From: Ruminococcus sp. YE71
Lineage (GTDB): Bacteria > Bacillota > Clostridia > Oscillospirales > Ruminococcaceae
Length of the DNA: 64,000 bases
Direction of reading: 5' to 3'
Assembly (NCBI RefSeq): GCF_900119155.1
Contig: NZ_FPIR01000001.1
Location: forward strand, 310,001 to 374,000
Of the stretch, positions 54,637 through 63,410 are shown in pieces (position 1 is the stretch's first letter; every line of letters begins with the position of its first letter). The notes under the pieces are model-generated. The model saw only the letters and a program-made list of their open reading frames with translations, was not told where the DNA came from and searched no databases. The translations under genes and the position numbers were made by a program.

Positions 54637-57276
54637 TCAGCCCGGGATAGTGAGGGTGATAGCTCTCTTGTTGATGTTGCTGGTATCCCAGTTGCCGTTG
54701 ATTCTTGCGCCAACAACAACCTTGTAAGTGCCAGCAGGAACGCCGGTTCTGCTGTAAGTAAGAACATTGCCCTGAGCAAGGATCTTCCACTTACCAGCGG
54801 TGTAGTAAGCAACACAGTACTTGTCTGCGCCATCAACAGCGGTCCAGTCAAGCTTGAATGCGTTCTTGGAGGTAGTAGCCTTAGCTACAGGATACTTAGG
54901 AGTAGGAGTAGTTCCGGTAGGCTTCAGGTTAGGATACAGAGTAGCCATTACGCCGAGAGCCATCATGTCGTCGCCTGCGTGCCAGAATCTGTGGTAGCTC
55001 AGGTCAACAGCAGCAACGTTCTTGAACTTCGCGAGCTCAGCCTTACCCTCTTCGCTGGATGCGGAGTAGTCGCCGGACCACTTAGCACCGTTAGCAACGT
55101 CCTTATTGTAAGCTTCTCTGAGCTTAGCAACGAGCTGAGTAGCCTCAGAAGAAGTCTTAGCGCCTTTGCACTTGCTTGCATCAGCATACATGGAGCGGAT
55201 GCTCTCGAATGTAGCGCCGTGCTCAAGCTTGTCGCCGTTAGGCATCTCGCCGTGGTAATTCTCAGGAATGTATACGCCCTGGCTGAAGAAACGTGCGAGC
55301 GAGCCGTTGTGCTCAGTTCTGGACATACCGATGTCGTCGCGGCCGAGAGTCCATGCACGGTCGATCAGCTGCTGAGCGAGGTACAGAGAAGCCTTAGGCA
55401 GGTTAGCATCCTTGGAGGAAGCGTAAACCTTAGTGCCCTTCTTAATGTTGGTAGCACCCTCAATGTTGTAGTTGAAGGAACCGCCTACAGAGGTCTCGGT
55501 AAGACCGCTGATCTCGGAATCCTTAACGCCCTTAGCTGCTGCATAGTAGATAAGAGTGTTAGCGAGCGAAGATACGCAGCCGAGGTCAGTGTTGCCGTAG
55601 CCGGAGATAGTGCAGCTCAGGCCGCTGTTGTTAGTAGCGGTGCCGTTCCAGCTGTCAGGCTGACCCTGCCAATCAAGGTTGGAAGGCATATAGAAGTCGC
55701 CGTCAGAGGTGAGAACGGTGTTGTTAACGAACCATGCGCACCACTTGTCGAGGATCTGCTCAAGAGCAGCTTCCATGGACATTCCGCCGGGTCTAACGCC
55801 GGTGGTGTCGCCGCCCTTGCCGCTCTTTACCCAGTAGTAGAGCTCAGCGAGACGCTGTACAGCCCATACCTGGTTACCGGTCCAGTGGTTGGAGCCCGGG
55901 TCAGCATATACAGGATGCTCAACGTACATCATACCATAGAAGGTAGGAACGCCGGAAGGATAAGTTTCGTAACGGCCATGGTAGGAGTTGGTAGCACCAC
56001 CGGCGATAGGACCGTCAGAGGACTGGAGCCAGAGGTAGAACTCGAGCTGTCTCTCGAGGGACTTCTGGTAATCAGCCTTAGCGCCTTCAGCCTTCATGTC
56101 GGAGGACAGGTCGTTAAGCAGAGCGTAAGCAGCCAGCGGGTTCTGATAGAACTCGTGAGCGTGCGAGCAACCGATCTGCCAGCACCAATCCTGACCTGTG
56201 CTCTTGAGAGCGCCGCCCCAGGAAGTGTACCAGTTCATCAGGTAGTGCTTGGAGTTGTCGCCTGCGTTGCCGTTGGTCCAGCTGGTGTTGGTAGCGATGG
56301 TCTGATAGTACTTATCGTACATATTGTTACGGAGCTCATCACCCATCTCAGAAGCCTTAGCCTGAATGTCATCAATGCCTTCAAGACCCCACTTGGTAGC
56401 GTCATATACACCCTGGATTGCACGGTCTTCAGCGTCAGGAGCGTTGGTGTAAGCCCACTGAGGAGTTACTACAGCATCCCTGTTGAAGATACCCTTGATA
56501 CCCTGTTCCTTGTTACCGGCCTTCTTCTCCTCGATGCAGGGGAACGGAACAGTTTCCCAGCAGGACTCCTGCTCGCCGCGCTGGAAGGTGTTGATGAAGG
56601 TGAAGTCTGTGCCGGAGCCGAAACCATACCAGTTATCAACGTCAGCCAGCCAGTGCATCAGGTAGAGACCGCCCTTGCTGTTCTTGCCGTTGTAAACCTT
56701 TGTGAACTTGCTGAAGATCGGGTTGGAAGCAGTCTTGCTAGCCTCGCCTGCCCAAGCGTTCGGGCACTGATCGGGAGTATCATACTCGCCGCAGTACTGA
56801 GCGCTTACAGAGCTGGCAGCCCAGAAGGAATCCTGAGTATCAGGGATCATTACCTCCATGGTCTTCCAAGCCTTAGCGAGGTCGCCTACGGACTGACCGC
56901 TGAAGGTCTGACCGGAGTTCTTAACGATGTTGTCGTGCATTGCTGCAACCCATACGAGGTAGGACATAGCCTCGGAAGTAGTCTCGTGACCGTAGTCAGG
57001 AGCCTCGATGATAACCTCTTCCTTGGAGTGGTAGGGGATACCGAAGGAATTAGCACCGCCGTTGTTGGACGACATATAGCCGTTCTGCTGACCCTGGGTA
57101 ACTACATCGTAGTAGAGAGACATAAAGCGCTGAGCATAGGTATCTTCACCATACTGGTTAGCCTTAGTTCTCTGAGAAGTAGCAGCGGATGCGGGGATAG
57201 CTGCGGAAACAACGTTTGCAGCCATTGCTGCGGTCAGGACACTTGCAACTGCAGCCTTGATTTTCTTAGAAACCAT
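54637..57276 (-). CDS. GH48 cellulase without dockerin, with C-terminal Fn3-like domain
   Basis: This 879-residue secreted protein has a signal peptide (1-31) and a GH48 domain (about 35-780) with the acid motif APDYGHETTSEA (Glu at about 95). GH48 enzymes are processive exocellulases acting from reducing ends. The last ~85 residues (about 795-879: PVAKATTSKNAFKLDW...DGADKYCVAYYTAG) are a fibronectin-III-like module. Unlike the five neighbours it has no dockerin and no recognisable carbohydrate-binding module; a double stop (TGA TAA) and a terminator follow at once. It may be a free enzyme or attach in another way. Confidence 0.9.
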   Translation of the reverse strand: MVSKKIKAAVASVLTAAMAANVVSAAIPASAATSQRTKANQYGEDTYAQRFMSLYYDVVTQGQQNGYMSSNNGGANSFGIPYHSKEEVIIEAPDYGHETTSEAMSYLVWVAAMHDNIVKNSGQTFSGQSVGDLAKAWKTMEVMIPDTQDSFWAASSVSAQYCGEYDTPDQCPNAWAGEASKTASNPIFSKFTKVYNGKNSKGGLYLMHWLADVDNWYGFGSGTDFTFINTFQRGEQESCWETVPFPCIEEKKAGNKEQGIKGIFNRDAVVTPQWAYTNAPDAEDRAIQGVYDATKWGLEGIDDIQAKASEMGDELRNNMYDKYYQTIATNTSWTNGNAGDNSKHYLMNWYTSWGGALKSTGQDWCWQIGCSHAHEFYQNPLAAYALLNDLSSDMKAEGAKADYQKSLERQLEFYLWLQSSDGPIAGGATNSYHGRYETYPSGVPTFYGMMYVEHPVYADPGSNHWTGNQVWAVQRLAELYYWVKSGKGGDTTGVRPGGMSMEAALEQILDKWCAWFVNNTVLTSDGDFYMPSNLDWQGQPDSWNGTATNNSGLSCTISGYGNTDLGCVSSLANTLIYYAAAKGVKDSEISGLTETSVGGSFNYNIEGATNIKKGTKVYASSKDANLPKASLYLAQQLIDRAWTLGRDDIGMSRTEHNGSLARFFSQGVYIPENYHGEMPNGDKLEHGATFESIRSMYADASKCKGAKTSSEATQLVAKLREAYNKDVANGAKWSGDYSASSEEGKAELAKFKNVAAVDLSYHRFWHAGDDMMALGVMATLYPNLKPTGTTPTPKYPVAKATTSKNAFKLDWTAVDGADKYCVAYYTAGKWKILAQGNVLTYSRTGVPAGTYKVVVGARINGNWDTSNINKRAITLTIPG

Positions 57277-57471
57277 TTAATATTCTCCTCTCAAAAGAAT
57301 GATCCGGCAATCTCTTGCCGTTGGTTTGTTTGCAGGCTTAGCCTGCGCTTTTGAACGTAACAGTGAATGATATCCATGGGGTCTTTTTTGCAGTGTATCA
57401 AAGGCTAACACACTGCCGCGATCTTCACCGCGCACAAAAACCACACAAATATACCACTATTCCTACAAATT

Positions 57472-57499
57472 ATTATACACTATTTTTTTTATTTTGCAA
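57472..57499 (-). promoter_or_regulatory. Promoter of the GH48 gene
   Basis: On the minus strand TTGCAA (57494-57499), 16 nt, TATAAT (57472-57477). The leader is about 190 nt. Repeat R1 starts 12 nt upstream of the -35 box. Confidence 0.65.
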
Positions 57500-57511
57500 G
57501 TGTTTTTGCAC

Positions 57512-57550
57512 ACTTAATCGTTTAAAAGCAACATTTTCAGCGGTTTGAAC
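57512..57550. repeat. Upstream repeat R1 of the GH48 promoter
   Basis: ACTTAATCGTTTA...CGGTTTGAAC, 39 bp, nearly the same as R2 at 57615-57653. Start-to-start distance is 103 bp. It is likely a binding site for a regulator of the GH48 gene. Confidence 0.55.
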
Positions 57551-57614
57551 ACCAAAACTGTATTTCATTTGTCTATATTATCTAATATCTTTAATTTTCA
57601 AGCTTTTCGGGGTA

Positions 57615-57653
57615 CTTAATCGTTTAGAAATCAAATTTCGGCGGTTTGACCAC
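57615..57653. repeat. Upstream repeat R2 of the GH48 promoter
   Basis: ACTTAATCGTTTAGAAATC then AAATTTCGGCGGTTTGACC. It shares ACTTAATCGTTTA and GCGGTTTGA with R1. The stretch 57654-57987 beyond it holds the promoter of the Gld-type operon and no gene. Confidence 0.55.
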
Positions 57654-57987
57654 TACAGCCGCTCACGCCTTGTTTATTATATCCAATTTTTTGGACGTTT
57701 TTGAATTTTCGGTAAATTTCAGGTGTAACTTTTCTGAACATAACGCGTTTTTTCGCGTTTTTTGTGTCTGCCGCCTTACGGCAACACTTCGTCTACATTT
57801 TTTTGCTGTCGGCGCAAAGTTTTATTTGTTCTCACCAAGTATTCTCCAAAAATGCATATTTTATACATTCCAGGTTCACTTTTATATAGGATAATACAAG
57901 TATATGTGTATCCGCCCGAAAGGGACATCGGGGCACATCAACAATTTGACTAAACCGATCCTGTTAATAAGATGAAAGGAGCCTTTT

Positions 57988-58920
57988 ATGGTTGAAGTTA
58001 AGAACCTGACAAAGCAATACGGTCACGTTACGGCTGTAAGTGACCTGAGCTTTGAGATCAGGGACAATGAGATCCTTGGATTTCTCGGTCCGAACGGTGC
58101 GGGCAAATCCACTACGATGAACATCATCGCAGGCTATCTGCCCACAACTTCGGGCACTGTCACCGTCAGCGGACACGATATCAAAGAGGACGCAAGAGCC
58201 GCAAAGCGCTGCATCGGCTATCTCCCCGAGATACCGCCCCTCTACCCCGATATGCGCGTCGAGGAGTACCTGCGCTACTGTGCGGGCATCAAGGGCATCC
58301 GCCGCGGAGACCGCAAGAAGGAGGTCGAGAAGGCTATGGTCCGCCTCGAACTCACCGATATGCGCCGCCGCCTGATAAGCAATCTCTCGAAGGGTTACAA
58401 GCAGCGTGTGGGTCTCGCTCAGGCGATAATCGGCGACCCCGAACTGCTCATCCTCGATGAGCCGACCGTAGGTCTTGACCCGACACAGGTGGCTGAGCTG
58501 AGAAAGTTCATCCTCGAACTCGGAAAGGATCATTCGGTCATCCTGTCCTCTCACATCCTCGGCGAGATCAGCGCTGTCTGCAACCGCGTAGTCATCATCA
58601 ACAAGGGTGAGCTCTGCGCCATCGACACCATCGAGAACCTTGAACGCAAGGCATCGGGTTCGCCCCTGCTCATCCTTACCATCGAGGGCGATCAGGATGC
58701 TGCCACAGCTGTTCTGAAGAAGATAAGCGGCGTCACCGAGATCGAAGATGTCATGGATATGGACGACAATATCTACGTTTTCAGGCTCAGGCTCGAAAAC
58801 GAGAAGGTTCGTCAGGAGATCATGAGCGAAATGGTCAAGAACAACATCAACATCACCGAGATGTCTATGGAAAAGCCTGATCTTGAGCAGGTATTCCTTG
58901 AACTCACGGGCAAGAAGTAA
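57988..58920 (+). CDS. Gld-type ABC transporter ATP-binding protein
   Basis: This 310-residue ATPase has Walker A GPNGAGKST (about 36-44), Q-loop LPEIPPLYPDM, signature LSKGYKQRVGLAQ and Walker B LLILDEPTVGLD. It belongs to the multidrug/GldA-like group. It heads an operon with a permease, a GldG-like protein and a DUF4340 protein. In Bacteroidetes the related GldA/F/G set supports gliding, but in Firmicutes it is an exporter of unknown substrate. Confidence 0.9.
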   Translation: MVEVKNLTKQYGHVTAVSDLSFEIRDNEILGFLGPNGAGKSTTMNIIAGYLPTTSGTVTVSGHDIKEDARAAKRCIGYLPEIPPLYPDMRVEEYLRYCAGIKGIRRGDRKKEVEKAMVRLELTDMRRRLISNLSKGYKQRVGLAQAIIGDPELLILDEPTVGLDPTQVAELRKFILELGKDHSVILSSHILGEISAVCNRVVIINKGELCAIDTIENLERKASGSPLLILTIEGDQDAATAVLKKISGVTEIEDVMDMDDNIYVFRLRLENEKVRQEIMSEMVKNNINITEMSMEKPDLEQVFLELTGKK

Positions 58921-58933
58921 AGGAGTGTGCAAA

Positions 58934-59665
58934 ATGTTTTCTTTATATAAAAAAGAGATCCAGTCGTTCTTTTACTCGCCGTTCGCGTATGTGCTCTCAG
59001 CGCTGTTCATGCTGATTTTCGGCTTCGCGTTCGTGAACAGGATCGCAAGTATGCAGTCGAGCGTATTCCAGTTCTCGTTTCCCGATATGTTCTACAACAA
59101 CTTCTTCTACTTCATCTTTATAATACCGCTCCTGACGATGCGTTCCTTTGCTGACGAGCGCCGCGGCGGTACAGAGGTACAGCTGCTCACGAGCCCGCTG
59201 ACCGTTACACAGATCGTCCTTGCGAAGTTCCTTGCGATCGTGACCGTGTTTCTGTTCATGATCGCGCTCTCGCTGTTCTACCCCATCTACATATCCTTCC
59301 ACGGCGCAGTTATCTGGTCGTCGCTCATCTGCGGCTACATCAGCTTCTTCCTGTGGGGTCTGGTGTGCATCGCTCTCGGTATGCTGTTCTCGTCCATGCA
59401 GAGCAGCGCCATCATCGCAGCGATAATCGGTGAGATCGTGATGGAGGGCTTCCTGTTCCTCGATCAGTTCGCCGCTACCAAGATGGTACAGAGCTATCCG
59501 CACCTTAATTCCGTTGTGACCTGGTTCTCTATGCAGCGCCGCTTCGTTTTCTTCGCACAGGGTATGTTCCGTCTCGAAGACCTCGTGTTCTTCCTCAGCC
59601 TTACCGCACTGGTACTGTTCTGGAACATTCTGTACATCGAAAAGCGCCGCTGGAGCCATCGCTGA
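58934..59665 (+). CDS. Gld-type ABC transporter permease (ABC-2 family, GldF-like)
   Basis: This 243-residue membrane protein starts at ATG 58934 behind AAAGGAG. Six hydrophobic helices run through the protein and it contains RSFADERRGGTEVQLLTSPLT in part (ADERRGGTEVQLL), a hallmark of GldF-like permeases. It pairs with the ATPase 14 bp upstream. Confidence 0.85.
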   Translation: MFSLYKKEIQSFFYSPFAYVLSALFMLIFGFAFVNRIASMQSSVFQFSFPDMFYNNFFYFIFIIPLLTMRSFADERRGGTEVQLLTSPLTVTQIVLAKFLAIVTVFLFMIALSLFYPIYISFHGAVIWSSLICGYISFFLWGLVCIALGMLFSSMQSSAIIAAIIGEIVMEGFLFLDQFAATKMVQSYPHLNSVVTWFSMQRRFVFFAQGMFRLEDLVFFLSLTALVLFWNILYIEKRRWSHR

Positions 59666-59681
59666 TTGGAGGGAATAGAAC

Positions 59682-61199
59682 ATGGCAAATAAAGAAACCG
59701 CAAAACCGAAGAAGACGCGCAGCTTTACTGTCGCTGCCGCTGTGTTCGCCGCGATCGCACTGGCGATCGTCGTCCTGATCAATCTGATGGTGTCCCGTCT
59801 GAACATCATATGGGATATGACCCCCACGAGCATCTACAAGCTCACGGATCCGACCAAGAACTACCTGAAAACAGTGGATAAGAAGGTCAACTTCTACTTC
59901 CTGTTCGACATGGACGTGCTTTCCACCGATACCGAAAGTATGCCGCTCTACAACGCACTTAAAGAGTACTCGTCCTACGACTGCATCAACTTCCAATCGT
60001 TCAACCCCGACAACGACCCCGACAAGACCAAGGAGCTCCAGGATTTGGGCTACACGGTATCTCAGGGCGACATCGTAATCGAGTGCGAGGGCAGGAGCAA
60101 GCTCATCCCCGCAAACTCTATGTTCGAGACCCGCAGCAGCAAAAGCTCCGACGGCAATCAGACCGTAAGCTCGGTCTACTTCACAGGTGAGAATCTCATC
60201 ACAGGCGCGATCGAGGCTGTAGTCAGCGGTAAGGAGATCAAGATGTATTTCCTGACAGGCCACGGCGAAAAGTCCATCGACACCGATTACACCGTCCTCA
60301 AAAAGGCCCTCTCGGCTCACAACTACAAAGCTGAGACCCTCAGTCTGGTCACCAGCGATACCGTTCCCGACGATGCGTCTGTAATAATCATAGCCGCACC
60401 ACAGAACGATATCTCCGACAGCGAGCTTACTACACTCAACAAGTACCTCGACAACGGCGGAAACATCTGCTTCTGGATGTCTCCGAACAGCGCCGAGACC
60501 GACTACACCAACATTGAAAAGATCCTCCATGACTACAGCATCATGATGGACTACGACATGGTATACGAGAAGGATGATGACCTGCACTCCCCGAATGATG
60601 AGACCTCTTTCTTCTGTAGTATCGTCGCAGCAGAGCAGACCGACAGCATCGACCTCACAAGCGAGCTGAAGACATATACCGATCAGGGCGCTCTGCCTGT
60701 AATGTCCGCTACCCGCAGCTTCGCACAGATCTACAACGAGGGCAACAGCATGGAGAACATTACCGTGGGCTCCCTGCTCCAGACCGTTGACAGGATCGGC
60801 GATGGCTCCTCTACCGCTGTAGGCGAACCTCTCGGCGGCGCAAAACCCCGTGACCGCGTCGAGAACTGCGTGCTCGACCTTTCGATGTTCTCCACCGACC
60901 GCAACCGTGCAAATTCCAAGATCATGGTAATGGGCAACGCCGAATTCATCGACGACGATAATATCTATCAGGCATACAATGTCATCTCCGTAAACTTACA
61001 GCTGTCTGTTTTCTCGTGGATGTATGACTCGGAAAAGGCTCTCGACTTCGGTATCGCGAGCAAGGAGCGCATCTTCGACGAAATGAGCATCGAGACCCAG
61101 AAAAAAGCAACCGCGACCAACGTTCTCTTTATTGCCGTACCTGTCGTTGTCGGACTTCTCGGCGGCGCAGTATGGCTCAGACGGAGGTATTCAGAATGA
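59682..61199 (+). CDS. GldG-like ABC-associated membrane protein
   Basis: This 505-residue protein has an N-terminal membrane helix (about 18-40), a large extracellular domain, and a C-terminal helix (about 475-498). The central part resembles the GldG/ABC_transp_aux domain (KMYFLTGHGEKSID, VIIIAAPQNDIS, LDNGGNICFWM). It lies between GldF-like and DUF4340 genes, overlapping the latter by 4 nt. Confidence 0.85.
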   Translation: MANKETAKPKKTRSFTVAAAVFAAIALAIVVLINLMVSRLNIIWDMTPTSIYKLTDPTKNYLKTVDKKVNFYFLFDMDVLSTDTESMPLYNALKEYSSYDCINFQSFNPDNDPDKTKELQDLGYTVSQGDIVIECEGRSKLIPANSMFETRSSKSSDGNQTVSSVYFTGENLITGAIEAVVSGKEIKMYFLTGHGEKSIDTDYTVLKKALSAHNYKAETLSLVTSDTVPDDASVIIIAAPQNDISDSELTTLNKYLDNGGNICFWMSPNSAETDYTNIEKILHDYSIMMDYDMVYEKDDDLHSPNDETSFFCSIVAAEQTDSIDLTSELKTYTDQGALPVMSATRSFAQIYNEGNSMENITVGSLLQTVDRIGDGSSTAVGEPLGGAKPRDRVENCVLDLSMFSTDRNRANSKIMVMGNAEFIDDDNIYQAYNVISVNLQLSVFSWMYDSEKALDFGIASKERIFDEMSIETQKKATATNVLFIAVPVVVGLLGGAVWLRRRYSE

Positions 61200-62602
61200 A
61201 CCGTAAATCACTGATCGTCACAGGCGTTTCGCTGGCAGCGCTTCTCGGCGGTGCCGCAGGCGCGTACTTCTATGTCGATCACAAGAAGACGTCCGAGGAA
61301 GCCCTCTCGAAGGCGGAGACCGAAGCGCTCAAGCTACTCACGTTCAATTCCACCGATGTAAACAGCATCGACATTACGAACGCCGACGGTCATTTCCATG
61401 TGACGCTCGGGCAGACAGGCGACTGGGTGATCGAAGATTCGGATTATCCTTACAGCTTCACGCTCAACAGCTACTTCCTCAACGTCGTCGCGGCGTCGAT
61501 GGGCAAGCTCACAGCCGACCACAAGGCGGATCCCGCCGACCTGAGCAAGTACGGTCTTGACTCGCCCGTAACGGTCGTATGCCACACCCCCGACAGCGAC
61601 TACACGATACTCGTCGGGAACAGCACGGCGACGAACGAGTTCCGCTATGTCAAGCTCCCCGACGACGACACGGTCTACTGCATCGACGACGAGACGGGCA
61701 AGAGCCTGCGCTGTGATCTTTCCGACCTGCGCAGTCCCTACCTCCTCAACTGCTACGACAGCGAGATACAGCAGTTCTCGGTCGTACACAACGGCGAGAC
61801 CAGCTACGACCTTTCGCGCGACACCGAAAGCACATCGATATGGAAGCTGAACTCTCCGCAGACCAATGTCGCGATCGACTCGATCATCGTCAACACCGTA
61901 ATAACGAACATGGTGCGCATACAGTCGGAAAAGTTCGAGGGCTTTATCAAAGACAGTTCCGAGCTTGCGAAGTACGGACTGGACAAGCCCGCGTACACTT
62001 ACACGGTTGTGACCAACGACAAGACCATCACGCTGGAATTCCCCGAATTCAGCGAGGACGACACCGAGATCTGGGGCTACGACCCCGACACCTATGCGGT
62101 GTTCTCGCTGTCAAAGGGCAGTGCGGCTTTCCTGTCGGGCAAGTGGTACGATCTGACGGCAAAGCAGGCGATGAGTGTTCCGTTCATGTCTGCGGCATCG
62201 TTAGAGATCGTGGTTGACGGCGAGAAGCACACGTTAGCCATCGACCACGAGAACAAGGGTTACGTATTTGACGACACCGACGTTATTGCGAGCGGAAACG
62301 AGGATGCGTCGGCGAATTTTGAGTATTTATATGCGTCGGTATCCGAGATCAAGCATGACGAATTCAGGGATGACGTACCCGAGAAGATGGGCGAGCCGAC
62401 CTGCACGTTCAGGTACACGCTCACGGACGGTACAACGCGCGAGCTTGCGCTGGTACCGATCGATGACGAGACATACTGGGCGTATATAGACGGCGAGTGT
62501 TTTGGTATGACGGTAAGCAAGGCTGCCATCACGGGAGCGAACGGCTGTCTGAAATTTATCGAGCTTTTATCAAAAGACCTCGGTATTGAAAACAAGAATT
62601 AA
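61196..62602 (+). CDS. DUF4340 domain protein of the Gld-type ABC operon
   Basis: This 468-residue protein starts at ATG 61196, overlapping the previous stop (ATGA). It has one N-terminal membrane helix (about 5-27) and two DUF4340-like repeats outside (GLDSPVTVV..., GLDKPAYTY...). DUF4340 proteins are regularly the last gene of GldF/GldG operons. Molecular function is unknown. Confidence 0.8.
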   Translation: MNRKSLIVTGVSLAALLGGAAGAYFYVDHKKTSEEALSKAETEALKLLTFNSTDVNSIDITNADGHFHVTLGQTGDWVIEDSDYPYSFTLNSYFLNVVAASMGKLTADHKADPADLSKYGLDSPVTVVCHTPDSDYTILVGNSTATNEFRYVKLPDDDTVYCIDDETGKSLRCDLSDLRSPYLLNCYDSEIQQFSVVHNGETSYDLSRDTESTSIWKLNSPQTNVAIDSIIVNTVITNMVRIQSEKFEGFIKDSSELAKYGLDKPAYTYTVVTNDKTITLEFPEFSEDDTEIWGYDPDTYAVFSLSKGSAAFLSGKWYDLTAKQAMSVPFMSAASLEIVVDGEKHTLAIDHENKGYVFDDTDVIASGNEDASANFEYLYASVSEIKHDEFRDDVPEKMGEPTCTFRYTLTDGTTRELALVPIDDETYWAYIDGECFGMTVSKAAITGANGCLKFIELLSKDLGIENKN

Positions 62603-62605
62603 GCG

Positions 62606-62633
62606 AAAGCCCCGAGGAAAACCTCGGGGCTTT
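62606..62633 (+). terminator. Terminator of the Gld-type operon
   Basis: AAAGCCCCGAGG pairs perfectly with CCTCGGGGCTTT around AAAA, 4 bp after the stop codon. Confidence 0.9.
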
Positions 62634-62656
62634 GTTCATCACAAATGACCCGTACA

Positions 62657-62756
62657 CGCCAGAGACTAAAAAGTTTAGGAGGGAGACCCCCGCCTTAGCT
62701 GCGCACGGCTACAAAGGGTTCCCAAACAGTAACTCAGGGACAGAGCCTCCATCCCG
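62657..62756. repeat. Partial copy of the fold-back element left arm
   Basis: CGCCAGAGACTAAAAAGTTT then AGGAGGGAGACCC repeats the left arm of the element that begins at 62761. It also contains CCGCCTTAGCTGCGCACGG, a relative of the 19-bp tandem unit in fold-back copy B at 50671. Confidence 0.6.
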
Positions 62757-62760
62757 TATA

Positions 62761-63378
62761 CGCCAGAGACTCAAAAAGTTTAGGAGGGGTCTGGGGAGAC
62801 CCTTTTCAAAGGGTCCCCCAGCAGGGGCTCGGGGACGGCGTCCCCGCCAAGGGAATAAGGCTTTGAAGCCAAAGCGCACCAACATCCCCCCACCAACATA
62901 AAATCGGCAAATCCCGAAAAACCGTCCCGAAAGGCGCAACATGAAAGACTATCACAAACTCCCAAGAACACACCGATTTGCCGATTTTATTTTTGCGAGA
63001 GAGCGCAAGCGATTCGAGTGAAACACCCCATCGCGCCGAAGGTGCGACAAAACGGCGCGAGGACTACATATTTTTGCGCTGGGCTGTAGAAATCGCTGGC
63101 GCGATTTTTGGGGCTTTGCCAAAAGTCGCTTCGCTCTTTTGGCAAAATAAAATCGGCATTTCACGCTTCGAGGATTTGTTTGAGCTACGCTTTCATGCGG
63201 AGTTCTTTTCCTCGGGTTTTCGGGAAATGCCGATTTTATTTTCGGTCGGGGCGTTTGTGCGCTTTGGCTTCAAAGCCTTATTCCCAGGGCGGGGACGCCG
63301 TCCCCGAGCCCCTGCTGGGAGGGACCCTTTGAAAAGGGTCTCCCCCAGACCCCCTCCTAAACTTTTTAGTCTCTGGCG
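62761..63378. repeat. Long fold-back element C (about 618 bp)
   Basis: The terminal inverted repeats are about 120 bp: left 62761-62880 (CGCCAGAGACTCAAAAAGTT, then GGCTCGGGGACGGCGTCCCC, then GGCTTTGAAGCCAAAGCGCA) and right 63260-63378, its complement with small changes. Inner blocks are also inverted: AAATCGGCAAATCCCG near 62905 with CGGGAAATGCCGATTTTATT near 63221. No intact ORF or transposase is present. The region would fold on itself almost completely. Confidence 0.7.
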
Positions 63379-63410
63379 AGGACGGGTCGTTTGTTGGATC
63401 TTTTTTGTTT

